NCBI GenBank assembly: GCA_046330455.1
Contig: JAXLSU010000008.1
Span: 124,001-188,000 of the forward strand
Length of the DNA stretch: 64,000 nucleotides
Reading direction: 5' to 3'
Source: CAVQXR01 sp046330455
GTDB taxonomy: Bacteria; Actinomycetota; Thermoleophilia; Gaiellales; Gaiellaceae
Shown here: piece by piece, positions 6,604 to 15,370 of the stretch
Position numbering within the stretch: the first letter of the stretch is position 1
Layout: each line of letters starts with the position of its first letter
The notes under the pieces: model-generated
The model's database searches: none
Told to the model about the DNA's origin: nothing
What the model saw: the letters and a program-made list of their open reading frames with translations, nothing else
Program-made: the position numbers and the translations under genes

Positions 6604-9024
6604 CTACGACAGCAGCCGCTCGCCTGCCGGATCGTAGAGCGGCTGCTCCGAGACGACGGCTGCCCGTCGCTCGCCGAGCAGCTCGACCTCGAGCCGCGTG
6701 CCGATCGCGGCGTGCTCGGGGCGAAGGTAGGCGAGCGCGATCGAGACCCCGAGCGTGTGCCCGTAGCCGCCCGAGGCCACGTACGCGACCGGGCTCCCCG
6801 GGCTCGCGTAGATCGGCTCATGACCGTGGGCGTCGGCGCCGTCGCCGTCGACGACCAGGCAGGACAGGACGAAGGACGGCCCGCGCCTGTGCTCGGCGAG
6901 CAGCGCCTCGCGCCCGATGAACTCGCCCTTCTCGAGGTCGACGAACCGGTCCAGTCCGGCCATCAGGGGCGACCAGTCGGCCGAGAGGTCGGCGCCCCAG
7001 AGCCGGTAGCACTTCTCCAGCCGGAGCGAGTCGAGCGCCCGGTACCCGAAGTCGACGAGGCCGAGCGGCTCCCCGGCCGCGAGAAGCTGCTCGTACAGGT
7101 GGCGCTGGTACTCGACCGGGTGGTGGAGCTCGTAGCCGAGCTCACCGACGTACGAGACGCGGAGCGCGCGGACCGGCGCCATTCCCACCTCGAGCTCGCG
7201 GCAGCGGAAGAACGGGAACGCCTCCCGCGAAACGTCGGCGCGGGTGAGTGCCTGGAGGAGCTCGCGCGAGCGCGGTCCGGCGAGGGTGAGCACCCCGAGC
7301 CGCGCCGTGAGGTTCTCGAGCGCAACCGACCCGTCGTCCGGCAGGTGCCGCTCGATCCAGGCGAGATCGTGCGTCTCGGTGGCGGCGGCCGACACGACGT
7401 AGAACCGGTCGCCCGCAAGCCGGGTCACGGTCAGGTCGCACTCGATCCCGCCCTTCGGCGTGCACATCTGGGTCAGCGCCATGCGTCCCGGTTCGCGGGG
7501 AAGGCGGCCGGCACATAGCCGGTCGAGGAGCGTCTCGGCACCGGGGCCCGAGAGCTCGTACTTCGCGAAGCTCGTCTGGTCGAGGACCCCGACCGCCGAG
7601 CGCACCGCGCGGCACTCCTCCCCCACGGTGTCGTGCCAGCTGCCCCGTCGGAAGCTGTAGGTATCGCCGGCCGTACCGGGGGGAGCGAACCAGAGCGGGC
7701 GCTCCCAGCCGAAGCGGGCTCCGTGGACGGCACCGCGGGCGGCCAGCCGGTCGTAGAGCGGTCCCGTCTTCAGGGGGCGTCCGGCCGGCCGCTCCTCCTC
7801 GGGGAAGTGGATGTCGTACTCGCGCTCGTACACCTCGCAGGCACGCCGCGCCGTGTAGGTCATGCCCGCGTAGTCGCCGAACCGCCGGACGTCGAGCTCC
7901 CACATGTTGTCGCTCGGTTGTCCCTCGACGATCCATTCGGCGGCGTAGCGCCCGGCCCCGCCGGAGAAGACGATCCCGAAGATCGAGAATCCGGTCAGCA
8001 CGAAGAGGTCCCGCAGGCCGGGGACCCAGCCCATCAGGCAGCGCCCGTCGGGCGTGTAGCCGTCCGGGCCGTTCAGCGCCCGGCGGATCGGCGTCTCACC
8101 GAGCACCGGGATCCGCTCCGCCGCCGCCTCGAGTGAAGGAACGAGTCGCGCGAGCTGGGGCCGGAGCAGGCGATTGTGGAAGCCGCGCGGGATGCCCTCG
8201 AGCGCCCAGGGCTCCGGCCCCTGCTCGAACGGCCCGACGAGGAGCCCGTCGCCGTCCTGGCGGGCGTAGAAGCCGGCCGCGGGATCCCTGAGCACCGGCA
8301 GCTCCGGCTTCTCGCTCCCGAGCCCGTCGACCGGGTCGGTGAGCACGTAGTGGTGCGGCATCGAGACGATCGGCAGTTGTGCGCCTGCCATCGCCGCGAG
8401 CTCCCGGGACCACTGGCCTGCGGCGCACACGACGGTTCCGGCCCGTACCGGCCCCTCGCCGGTCTCGAGCAGCCAGCCGCCGGTCGTCCGCTCCAGCCCG
8501 GTCACCTCCGTGTGGCGGCGAATCCGGGCGCCGCGAGCCGTGGCGCCCTTCGCGAACGCGTTCGCGACGCTCGTCGGGTCGACCCAGCCGTCGGTGGGCA
8601 GGTACGCAGCGGCCACGACCCCGCGGGGGTCGATGAGCGGGAACAGCTCCGCGGCACGCTCGGGCGAGACGAGCTCGAACGGGACGTCGAGCAGGGCCGC
8701 GACCCCTGCGACGTGGCGGAACTCGTCGAGCCGATCGGCACTCTCGGCGAGGCGGAGCGAGCCTGTTCGGTGATACCCGACCGGCTGTCCCGTGGCCTCC
8801 TCGAGCGTCTCGTAGAGCTCGACGCTTCGCTTCAGGAGCCCCATCAGGTTGTAGCTCCCGCTGAACTGGGTGCAGAGCCCGGCCGCGTGCCACGTCGTTC
8901 CGCTCGTCAGCTCATGCTGCTCGAGCAGGAGCGTGTCGGTGCAACCGAGCGTCGAGAGGTGATAGAGGAGGCTGCAGCCGGCGATGCCGCCGCCGACGAT
9001 CACCACGCGTGCTTCGTCAGGCAT
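6604..9024 (-). CDS. FAD-dependent dimethylglycine/sarcosine dehydrogenase-like protein with GcvT domain
   Basis: This 806-residue cytoplasmic flavoprotein demethylates N-methylated amines in better-known relatives (dimethylglycine or sarcosine dehydrogenase), passing the one-carbon unit to folate. The N-terminal DAO fold has the dinucleotide motif VVIVGGGIAGCSLLYHL (residues 7-23), then TSGTTWHAAG, whose His is the covalent FAD site in dimethylglycine dehydrogenase. From about residue 430 the protein becomes a GcvT-type folate-binding domain, with an aminomethyltransferase C-terminal barrel at the end. The ATG at 9024 is preferred because the open frame upstream belongs to the methyltransferase gene. 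It follows the urease-accessory genes on the same strand with a 28-bp gap after the broken methyltransferase. The substrate is uncertain. Confidence 0.9.
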   Translation of the reverse strand: MPDEARVVIVGGGIAGCSLLYHLSTLGCTDTLLLEQHELTSGTTWHAAGLCTQFSGSYNLMGLLKRSVELYETLEEATGQPVGYHRTGSLRLAESADRLDEFRHVAGVAALLDVPFELVSPERAAELFPLIDPRGVVAAAYLPTDGWVDPTSVANAFAKGATARGARIRRHTEVTGLERTTGGWLLETGEGPVRAGTVVCAAGQWSRELAAMAGAQLPIVSMPHHYVLTDPVDGLGSEKPELPVLRDPAAGFYARQDGDGLLVGPFEQGPEPWALEGIPRGFHNRLLRPQLARLVPSLEAAAERIPVLGETPIRRALNGPDGYTPDGRCLMGWVPGLRDLFVLTGFSIFGIVFSGGAGRYAAEWIVEGQPSDNMWELDVRRFGDYAGMTYTARRACEVYEREYDIHFPEEERPAGRPLKTGPLYDRLAARGAVHGARFGWERPLWFAPPGTAGDTYSFRRGSWHDTVGEECRAVRSAVGVLDQTSFAKYELSGPGAETLLDRLCAGRLPREPGRMALTQMCTPKGGIECDLTVTRLAGDRFYVVSAAATETHDLAWIERHLPDDGSVALENLTARLGVLTLAGPRSRELLQALTRADVSREAFPFFRCRELEVGMAPVRALRVSYVGELGYELHHPVEYQRHLYEQLLAAGEPLGLVDFGYRALDSLRLEKCYRLWGADLSADWSPLMAGLDRFVDLEKGEFIGREALLAEHRRGPSFVLSCLVVDGDGADAHGHEPIYASPGSPVAYVASGGYGHTLGVSIALAYLRPEHAAIGTRLEVELLGERRAAVVSEQPLYDPAGERLLS

Positions 9025-9040
9025 CGGCCGGACGGTAGCG

Positions 9041-9059
9041 AACGAACGCTCGTTAGTCA
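9041..9059. promoter_or_regulatory. Possible second TetR-type site
   Basis: AACGA and TCGTT arms, four bases apart, precede the flavoprotein start. The 13 bases at 9047-9059 match the tetR operator region at 4535-4547 in 11 positions. The arm spacing differs from that operator, and the site overlaps the methyltransferase stop codon, so the call is weak. Confidence 0.3.
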
Positions 9060-9804
9060 ACGCGGCGTGCCCGGTGACAGACCGCGAGGTACGGCACCCG
9101 GATCGAGCCGTCCGGGGTGCGGGCGCTCTCGCGCCGCCCGATCTCCCCGACCCTTGCGAGCAGCGCCGACCGCTCCGGCCCGGGCATCGTGATCGTGTGC
9201 GAGCGCGAGGCGACGAGGCCGACGAGCCCGTCGACGTCCAGCGTCTGCACGTGGTGGAAGACGGCACGCTCGACCGGCGTGAACGCCGGCCCGAGCTCGC
9301 CGGCGGACTCCTCGCCGTGGCAGCCGCCAGCCCCGTCCGGTCCCTCGATGACCGCGGCGAGCTCGGCCATGAGCGGCACGGACACGTCACGGCTGTTCCA
9401 GGGATCCCGAGCGTGCCCCGGGGGCGGAGCACGCGCGCGAGCTCGGCGAGGGCTCGGGCCGGATCGAACCAGTGCCAGGCCTGCCCGACCGCGGCGGCAT
9501 CGACGGAGGCAGCGGGGAGGGGGATCCGCTCGGCCGTCCCTGCGGAGAGCTCCGCTCCGGGCCCGGTCACGGCGAACGCGGCCCGCATCTGCGGGTCGGG
9601 CTCGACGGCCACGACCCGGCGGCCCGCACCGACGAGCGCCGCCGTCAGCTTGCCCGTTCCGGCCCCGAGGTCGAGGACGAGCTTCTCCTCCGGTCCGAAC
9701 AGCCAGGCGACGGCCTCCGGCGGGTAGCCGGGCCGGTAGCGCCCGTAGGTCTCGGCGATACCGCCGAATGAACGGGCACGTCGCTGCCATGCCTCCCGAT
9801 CCAC
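9053..9804 (-). pseudogene. Class I SAM methyltransferase, frameshifted
   Basis: The first two thirds read as a type-11 methyltransferase: GTG start at 9804 (VDREAWQRRARSFGG), SAM-binding VLDLGAGTGKLT, then VDAAAVGQAWHWFDP and ARVLRPRGTLGI. Right after this, near 9400, the homologous continuation (WNSRDVSVPLMAELA, ending HRARRVD) is in another frame. Two bases separate the GGI and WNSR codons where zero or three are expected, so one base has been lost (or one is missing from the assembly). Downstream of the shift the original frame shows low-complexity Arg/Ser-rich sequence. The gene lies 32 bp after ureF and 28 bp before the flavoprotein. Its substrate is unknown, and a sequencing error is possible. 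Confidence 0.75.
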
Positions 9805-9836
9805 GGACGAATTGTGCAACCGCGGGGGCCCACCGC

Positions 9837-10523
9837 TCACGTGGCGAACAGGCGCGGGCCCCGGCGCGCGTGCAGCAGCGACGCGAGCTCGAGCTCGACC
9901 GCGCTCGAGTGCGCGTCCCGGAGCTCCATGCGGACCGCGGCGGCCGCCGCCTCCTCGAGGCGGGGAGCGAGCCGGCGCTGGAGCACCTGCGCGCGGAGCG
10001 CCGAGAGCCGTCCGAGCCGGACGGCCGCCGACAGGAGCCCGGCACCGAAGCCGCGCAGCTCGACGAGGACCGCGTCCTCGACGGAGAGACCGAGGGACGC
10101 TGCGACGGCTCCCGCCACGATCGGCAGGTTCCCGTCGCTTCCCTCCCGGCGGACGAGGGCCGCGAACGCCGTGGCCGGCTCGGTGGTGCCGAGTGCCGGC
10201 GCGAGCGCCGCGAGCCGCCGCCCGCACGACCGTGACGCCTCGCGGGCTCCGGGGGTGAGCTTGCGTGCCGTCACCTCCGCGTCGAGGGCGGTGAGCTCCC
10301 CGGTCGTTCCCGCCCGATGGGCTACGGCGACGGCGGCCCCGTCGAGCGGGCAGGCGGATTCGAGGAGGGCCGTCTCGACGACCTCGGCGAGGCCGGCCTC
10401 GTCAAGCTGCGGATCCAGCTCGAGCAGGCTCTCGAGCCCGTGGGAGTGGGCGAAGCGACCGATCGGCAACGCCGAGTCGGAGAGCTGCAGCGCGGCCAGG
10501 AGCGCGTCGGGCTCAGTGCTCAT
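9837..10523 (-). CDS. ureF: Urease accessory protein UreF
   Basis: UreF (228 residues) is the accessory subunit that, with UreD and UreG, delivers nickel and CO2 to apo-urease and gates the UreG GTPase. The N-terminal QLSDSALPIGRFAHSHGLE is the family signature; the rest is the all-helical UreF fold, rich in Ala and Leu. The ATG at 10523 is chosen because homology starts at MSTEPDALLAALQ; an upstream in-frame extension reaching 10598 would lie inside ureE. The 11-bp overlap with ureE shows translational coupling. It is the last urease gene of the leftward operon. Confidence 0.93.
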   Translation of the reverse strand: MSTEPDALLAALQLSDSALPIGRFAHSHGLESLLELDPQLDEAGLAEVVETALLESACPLDGAAVAVAHRAGTTGELTALDAEVTARKLTPGAREASRSCGRRLAALAPALGTTEPATAFAALVRREGSDGNLPIVAGAVAASLGLSVEDAVLVELRGFGAGLLSAAVRLGRLSALRAQVLQRRLAPRLEEAAAAAVRMELRDAHSSAVELELASLLHARRGPRLFAT

Positions 10524-11028
10524 GGGCGTGCCCGTGGCCGTGCCCGTGGGCGGGTGAGCCGAGGGGCCGCAGCCGACCGAGGCGTGCGGAGGTAACACCC
10601 ACGTCGATCCCGGTCAGGCCGAGCGCGCGAACGGTCTGCTCGGCGAGCGCCGCGCTCGTCGTGATCGGCACGAGGATCGCACCTCCGTCCACGTCGAGGG
10701 GAACGTGCTGGTTGCCGAACGCGTGCCCGATGCGGGCGGCGGCCTCGACCAGGTCGGACGCGGGCAGGTCGGTGGAGATCCGCACGACGAGCACCTCCTC
10801 CTCGGCGCGCTCGACGACGACAATCAGGCGACCGTCGTCGGCGAGGACTGCGCCCTCGCGGAGGTAGGAGCCCCGGGGAAGATCAACGGCCACGTCCGTT
10901 CCCACCTCGGTCGTGAGCCGCAGGCGTCGCTTCGAGGCGTCGCCCGAGGAGACGAGGACCGTCTCTCGCTTCCTCGAGGCAAAGCGAGGTTCTCCGGCAT
11001 CGCCGAGGATCTCCGTGACGTGCAGCAT
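10513..11028 (-). CDS. ureE: Urease accessory nickel chaperone UreE
   Basis: UreE (171 residues) binds Ni(II) and hands it to the UreG-UreF-UreD complex. The N-terminal domain is the usual beta-rich UreE fold; the C-terminal domain holds HAFGNQHVPLDV, the conserved metal-site His region. The tail HGHGHGHAHEH is a typical nickel-storing histidine run, so this protein should bind more than one metal. The ATG at 11028 overlaps the ureD stop (TGATG arrangement) and has GGAGG five bases upstream; a GTG three bases earlier is possible. The ureE end overlaps the ureF start by 11 bp. Confidence 0.94.
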   Translation of the reverse strand: MLHVTEILGDAGEPRFASRKRETVLVSSGDASKRRLRLTTEVGTDVAVDLPRGSYLREGAVLADDGRLIVVVERAEEEVLVVRISTDLPASDLVEAAARIGHAFGNQHVPLDVDGGAILVPITTSAALAEQTVRALGLTGIDVGVTSARLGRLRPLGSPAHGHGHGHAHEH

Positions 11029-11903
11029 CACTTCCTCCGCGGTGGGGGCGGCGCCCCGAGCAGCTGCCGCCGGGCGTACGACCAGACGGTATCGAGCACG
11101 ACGAGCGCGACGGGGAGGGACGGCGCCAGCCCCCTGGCCACGATTCCGGCGCCGTGGGGCAGTGTCCCGGCGGCGGCGGCGGTGCCCACCCGCTCGGACA
11201 GGCGCTCGTCGACGGCCGCGGCGAGGGCCTCCGTGTCGTGCCCCGGCGCGAGTGCGACCACCGTGCAGAGATAGGACGGCCCCGCGAGGAGACCGCGCGC
11301 GGCAGGAGCGCGTCGCCCCGGCTCGAGAACGATGCGATCGGTGCAGAGCCTGCGACCGGTCGCATCGGTGATGCTCGTCTCGAGCTCGACGAGCCCGTAG
11401 TCGAAGACCTCCCCGCGGGCTACCCGTCCGGGCGTCACGAGCTCGGCGCCGACGAACGAGGCGTTCGCGGCGAGGGTCACGGCGACCCGCGAGCGCAGCC
11501 GCGAGCCGGCCTGCGGAACGATCGGCTCGGGGATCGATTCGACGTAGGCGGACTCGCCGATCTCGAGCTCGGTCAGCTGCTCCGCGCTGCCGCCGTCCAT
11601 CCGGTGGACGCGCGTGGCGGCAGGGGTCGTGAGATGGACGCGCGTACCCGGGCCGGCGTCGATTCGCGTCGTCAGACGGTCGCCGGCGAAGACCCCTCCG
11701 GTGGGGTTCTGGACGTACACGAACGGCATCCCGGGAAGCCCGGGATCGAGCTCGAGCGGAACGGTGATCCGGAGCGGGAATCGCTGGCGACGTCGCGTGA
11801 GAACGGTGCGACCGCCGGGCGCGAGCCGGAAGCGGAGGTCGAGCAGCCCGTCGCCGTGCCCGGCGCCGGCGTCAACTCCGGCGGCCGGTGCGAGCGAGCT
11901 CAC
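11028..11903 (-). CDS. ureD: Urease accessory protein UreD
   Basis: UreD (291 residues, also called UreH) is the scaffold that binds apo-urease and recruits UreF and UreG for nickel insertion. The family core is visible as FVYVQNPTGGVFAGDRL, then HLTTPAATRVHRM and ESIPEPIVPQAGSRL. The GTG start at 11903 lies inside the end of ureG (32-bp overlap), and the stop overlaps the ureE start, so translation is tightly coupled. The gene order ureG-ureD-ureE-ureF after ureC differs from the common ureC-E-F-G-D order. Confidence 0.94.
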   Translation of the reverse strand: MSSLAPAAGVDAGAGHGDGLLDLRFRLAPGGRTVLTRRRQRFPLRITVPLELDPGLPGMPFVYVQNPTGGVFAGDRLTTRIDAGPGTRVHLTTPAATRVHRMDGGSAEQLTELEIGESAYVESIPEPIVPQAGSRLRSRVAVTLAANASFVGAELVTPGRVARGEVFDYGLVELETSITDATGRRLCTDRIVLEPGRRAPAARGLLAGPSYLCTVVALAPGHDTEALAAAVDERLSERVGTAAAAGTLPHGAGIVARGLAPSLPVALVVLDTVWSYARRQLLGAPPPPRRK

Positions 11904-12510
11904 GGTCGAAGAGGACGGCCCGCTCGAGGTGTGCCAGCACCGCGGCCGCGCCCTCGTTGCGAAGGTCGGTGTAGACCGTGGGCCGGCCGGGCCGGACGTC
12001 GGCGAGATCCCGCCGCATGCGGTCGAGGTCGGCCCCGACGTGGGGGGCGAGGTCGATCTTGTTCACGACCAGCAGGTCGGCCTGGGTGATCCCGAGGCCG
12101 CGCTTGCGCGGGATGTCGTCGCCCGCGGCCACATCGATGACGTAGAGCCAGTGGTCGACGAGATCGGCGGAGAACGTCGAGGCGAGGTTGTCTCCTCCCG
12201 ACTCGATCAGCAGCAGGTCGAGCGGGCCGTGATCGCGCTCGAGCCGCTCGGCCGCGGCGAGGTTGACGGACGGATCCTCCCGGATCGCCGTGTGCGGGCA
12301 CGCGCCGGTCTCGACTCCCACGACGAGCTCCGGAGCGATCAGCCCGCCGGCCTGCAGGCGCTCTGCATCCTCGGTCGTGACGAGGTCGTTCGTGATCACG
12401 GCGACGCGCTGACCGCGGCCGGCAAGAAGCGGGAGGAGCCGCTCGATCAGGCGGGTCTTCCCGGACCCGACCGGGCCGCCGATGCCGATCCGGACCGCCT
12501 GCGCGTGCAT
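11872..12510 (-). CDS. ureG: Urease accessory GTPase UreG
   Basis: UreG (212 residues) is the SIMIBI-class GTPase that powers nickel insertion into urease. The P-loop GGPVGSGKT is at residues 11-19, ITNDLVTTEDAERL follows, the metal-binding Cys-Pro-His is in GVETGACPHTAIREDPS, the Walker B region is LLLIESGGDNLASTFS, and NKIDL is the guanine-specificity motif. All catalytic elements are present. The ATG at 12510 lies 19 bp after ureC, and its 3' end overlaps ureD by 32 bp. Confidence 0.96.
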   Translation of the reverse strand: MHAQAVRIGIGGPVGSGKTRLIERLLPLLAGRGQRVAVITNDLVTTEDAERLQAGGLIAPELVVGVETGACPHTAIREDPSVNLAAAERLERDHGPLDLLLIESGGDNLASTFSADLVDHWLYVIDVAAGDDIPRKRGLGITQADLLVVNKIDLAPHVGADLDRMRRDLADVRPGRPTVYTDLRNEGAAAVLAHLERAVLFDRELARTGRRS

Positions 12511-12529
12511 CAGCTGCGGGGCCCGCCGG

Positions 12530-14245
12530 TCACTTCAGGACGTACAGGGGGCCGAGGGGCACGCGGGTCATGGGCTCGCAGGTCGCAAGCTGGCCGTCGA
12601 CCTCGACGCGGTAGGTCTCCGGGTCGACCCGGATCTCGGGCAGCGCGTCGTTCCAGAGCATGTCGCACTTCGTCAGCTCCCGGCAGCCGCGAGGGGCGAC
12701 ACACCGGGAGCCGAGCCCGAGCCGCTCGGGCACGCCGGCCTCGATCGCGGCTCCGGCCATGAACGTCACGGACACGTGGCGCTTCGCACCTCCGTACGCC
12801 CCCCACTGGGGTCGGTAGAGGAGCGGCTCGCACGTCATGAGGGACGCGTTCGACTCGCCCATCACCGACCAGGCGGGAAACCCTCCCTTCAGCACGACCT
12901 CCGGCTTGATCCCGAAGAGCTTCGGCTCCCACAGCGCGATGTCGGCGAGCTTTCCGACCTCGAGCGAGCCGACCTCGTGATCGATCCCGTACATGCGCGC
13001 CGCGTTGATCGTGTACTTGGCCAGGTAGCGACGGATTCGCGCGTTGTCGTTCCCCGTCCCGAAATCGGCCGGCAGCGAGCCCCGCTCGGCCTTCATGTGG
13101 GCGGCGACCTGCCACGTCCGGGCGATCGTCTCGCCGATCCGTCCCATTCCCTGCGAGTCGGAGCCGATCACGGAGATCGCGCCGAGATCGTGCAGCACGT
13201 CCTCGGCGGCGATCGTCTCCCGCCTGATCCTGGACTCCGCGAACGCCACGTCCTCGGGCACGCGGGGGTTGAGGTGGTGGCAGACCATGACCATGTCGAG
13301 GTGCTCGTCGAACGTGTTCAGCGTGTAGGGGTTCGTCGGATTCGTCGAGGACGGCAGGCAGTTCGCCTCGCCCGCGACGCGGATGATGTCGGGGGCGTGG
13401 CCTCCGCCGGCCCCCTCGGAGTGGTACGTATGGATCGTCCGGCCTCCGATCGCCCGCAGCGTGTGCTCGAAGAAGCCGGACTCGTTGAGCGTGTCGGTGT
13501 GGATCTGCACCTGCACGCCCAGATCGTCGCCCGCGGCGAGCGACGCCTCGATCACGGCAGGCATCGCACCCCAGTCCTCGTGGATCTTGAGCCCGATCGC
13601 GCCGGCCCGGACCTGCTCGAGCAGCGGCCCGACCGACCAGGCGGAGCCCTTCGAGAGGAAGCCGAAGTTGAGCGGGAAGCCATCCGCCGCCTGCAGCATC
13701 CGCCCGAGGTTCTCGGTGCCCGACGAGCAGATCCCGACCGTCACCGGGCCCAGCCCACCACCGAGGAGCGTGGTCATGCCTGCCGCGATCGCCTCGTCGC
13801 ACAGCCCGGCCGAATCGAAGTGGACGTGCACGTCGATGCCGCCGGCGGTCGCGATCATCCCCTCGCCTGCCCGCACGTCGGTGTTCGCGCCGATCACCAT
13901 CCCGTCGGTGACGCCGTCCATCAGCTGGGGGTTGCCGGCCTTGCCGAGCCCGGCGATCCGTCCGTCCTTGATCCCGATGTCGGCCTTCACGATTCCCTGG
14001 ACGGCGTCGACGACGAGGGCGTTCGTGATCACGAAGTCGAGCGCGCCGTCCGCGGCCGTGATCCCGCCGTGGGCCCCGAGGCCATCCCGGAGCGTCTTGC
14101 CGCCCCCGAACACGCACTCGTCTCCGTAGACGGCGTAGTCCCTCTCGACCTCTGCCCAGAGATCGCTGTCGCCGAGGCGGACGCGGTCGCCGACCGTCGG
14201 GCCGAACAGCTCCGCGTAGGCGCGCCTGCTGATCCGGCGACCCAT
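12530..14245 (-). CDS. ureC: Urease catalytic subunit alpha UreC
   Basis: UreC (571 residues, normal length) hydrolyses urea to ammonia and carbamate at a di-nickel centre in the cytoplasm. All ligands are present: His140 and His142 in GGIDVHVHF, the carbamylated Lys220 in GAIGLKIHEDWG, His249, His275, Asp363 in GSDSQGMGR, and the active-site flap Cys322-His323 in VCHHL. The enzyme should therefore be active. One mild deviation is FDSAG after the HVHF motif, where classic ureases have a different sequence. The ATG at 14245 overlaps the ureAB stop by one base (TGATG). It is the core gene of the ureide-urease operon. Confidence 0.97.
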   Translation of the reverse strand: MGRRISRRAYAELFGPTVGDRVRLGDSDLWAEVERDYAVYGDECVFGGGKTLRDGLGAHGGITAADGALDFVITNALVVDAVQGIVKADIGIKDGRIAGLGKAGNPQLMDGVTDGMVIGANTDVRAGEGMIATAGGIDVHVHFDSAGLCDEAIAAGMTTLLGGGLGPVTVGICSSGTENLGRMLQAADGFPLNFGFLSKGSAWSVGPLLEQVRAGAIGLKIHEDWGAMPAVIEASLAAGDDLGVQVQIHTDTLNESGFFEHTLRAIGGRTIHTYHSEGAGGGHAPDIIRVAGEANCLPSSTNPTNPYTLNTFDEHLDMVMVCHHLNPRVPEDVAFAESRIRRETIAAEDVLHDLGAISVIGSDSQGMGRIGETIARTWQVAAHMKAERGSLPADFGTGNDNARIRRYLAKYTINAARMYGIDHEVGSLEVGKLADIALWEPKLFGIKPEVVLKGGFPAWSVMGESNASLMTCEPLLYRPQWGAYGGAKRHVSVTFMAGAAIEAGVPERLGLGSRCVAPRGCRELTKCDMLWNDALPEIRVDPETYRVEVDGQLATCEPMTRVPLGPLYVLK

Positions 14246-14940
14246 CAGGACACGCCCTCGTAGCCCCCGGCCAGGGCCCGGGCGAGCGCCTGCGCGAGTC
14301 GGTCGTCGCCGAGCGTCGAGCCCTCCGTGAGCCGGTTGAGCCCGAACACCTCGCGGCGTCCCCCGAACGCGACGAGCCCGACCTCCCGGGCCTCGCCCGG
14401 CTCGAATCGCGTCGCGGTGCCTGCCGGGATGTCGAGCCGCATGCCGAACGCCGCGGCCCGGTCGAATCGCAGCGCAGGGTTCACCTCGAAGAAGTGGAAG
14501 TGCGATCCCACCTGCACCGGGCGGTCGCCGACGTTCGTCACCGCGACCGTCGCCGTCTCGCGTCCCGCGTTGAGCTCGATCTCCCCGTCGGCGACCTGGA
14601 GTTCGCCCGGCTCGGGGCCCGTCACCGGCTCGCGGCCGGGCTGGATCGGGTCGTGGATCGTGACGAGCTTCTGCCCGTCGGGGAACATCGCCTCGACCTG
14701 GAGCGTCCCGACGAGCTTCGCGACGCCGGGCATCACGTCGTCGGTCGTGAGCAGCTCCTGCCCGAGGCCCATGAGCTCGGCGACACTCAGCCCGTCGCGT
14801 GCTCCCTCGCAGATCTCGTCGGCGATCAGCGCCCGTGCCTCCGGGTAGTTGAGACGGACGCCGCGGGCGCGCCGGCGCCGGGCCAGCTCGGCCGCGAGGA
14901 ACAGCAGCAGCCGGTCGACCTCCTTCGGGCTGAGATGCAT
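14245..14940 (-). CDS. ureAB: Fused urease gamma-beta subunit UreAB
   Basis: This 231-residue protein joins the small gamma subunit (MHLSPKEVDRLLLFL to about residue 100, with NYPEARALI and VMPGVAKLV) to the beta subunit (about 108-231, with GSHFHFFEVNPALRFDR and TATRFEPGEAREVGLV). Such fusions are known in several bacteria. The protein forms the non-catalytic part of the urease trimer with UreC. The ATG at 14940 has GGGAGG just upstream, and an upstream extension of the frame has no homology and runs into the next gene. It ends in a one-base overlap with ureC and starts 10 bp after the DUF3830 stop. Confidence 0.95.
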   Translation of the reverse strand: MHLSPKEVDRLLLFLAAELARRRRARGVRLNYPEARALIADEICEGARDGLSVAELMGLGQELLTTDDVMPGVAKLVGTLQVEAMFPDGQKLVTIHDPIQPGREPVTGPEPGELQVADGEIELNAGRETATVAVTNVGDRPVQVGSHFHFFEVNPALRFDRAAAFGMRLDIPAGTATRFEPGEAREVGLVAFGGRREVFGLNRLTEGSTLGDDRLAQALARALAGGYEGVS

Positions 14941-14950
14941 GGCGCCTCCC

Positions 14951-15370
14951 TCAGATCGCCTCGAACACGATGTCCTGCGCCCCTTCCCACTGCACCATAC
15001 GCCCGAGGGCCTCGAAGTGCTCTCGACCCTCGAGGACGGTGAGGAAGTGGTTGCCCGCAAGGGGGCCGGCGACGCTCGCGAAGTACGTTGGGCCGTAGGG
15101 GAACAAGATCTCGACCTCGGAGACGCCGCCCGGGTAGAAGAGCACGTCGCCCGCGTTCGGGATCGTCGTCGCGTTCTCGGGCGGCAGTGGAACGTCGAGC
15201 TCGTAGCCCATCGGGATCCAGGCCGCGAACCCGCTCCAGCGAGCCTGGATGAGGGAGCTGCGATAGGGGAGCATCGTGCGGAAGAAGGCCGCCGTCCGCG
15301 GTGCCTTCTCCTCCTCGAGGCGGGCAGTGAAGGTGAACGGGCCTGCGTCGATCGAGATCAGCGAAGCCAC
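14951..15370 (-). CDS. DUF3830 family protein (cyclophilin-like fold)
   Basis: This 139-residue protein matches the DUF3830 family, small cyclophilin-like proteins of unknown function. Family-type segments are FFRTMLPYRSSLIQARWSG, GDVLFYPGGVSEVEILFPYG and AGNHFLTVLEG. No signal peptide is seen, so it should be cytoplasmic. The GTG at 15370 has AGGAG eight bases upstream and overlaps the end of allantoinase by 13 bp; ureAB starts 10 bp after its stop. It thus sits between the allantoin-opening enzymes and urease, where the pathway needs a urea-releasing step that no other gene here provides. A ureidoglycine or ureidoglycolate role is a hypothesis only. Confidence 0.82.
   Translation of the reverse strand: MASLISIDAGPFTFTARLEEEKAPRTAAFFRTMLPYRSSLIQARWSGFAAWIPMGYELDVPLPPENATTIPNAGDVLFYPGGVSEVEILFPYGPTYFASVAGPLAGNHFLTVLEGREHFEALGRMVQWEGAQDIVFEAI

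Noticed and set aside
6604..10227. A single 1207-residue methyltransferase-oxidoreductase fusion protein
   Set aside because: The frame is continuous, but the region between the methyltransferase core and the flavoprotein is low-complexity read-through after a frameshift, and the true methyltransferase end lies in another frame. Two genes explain it better.
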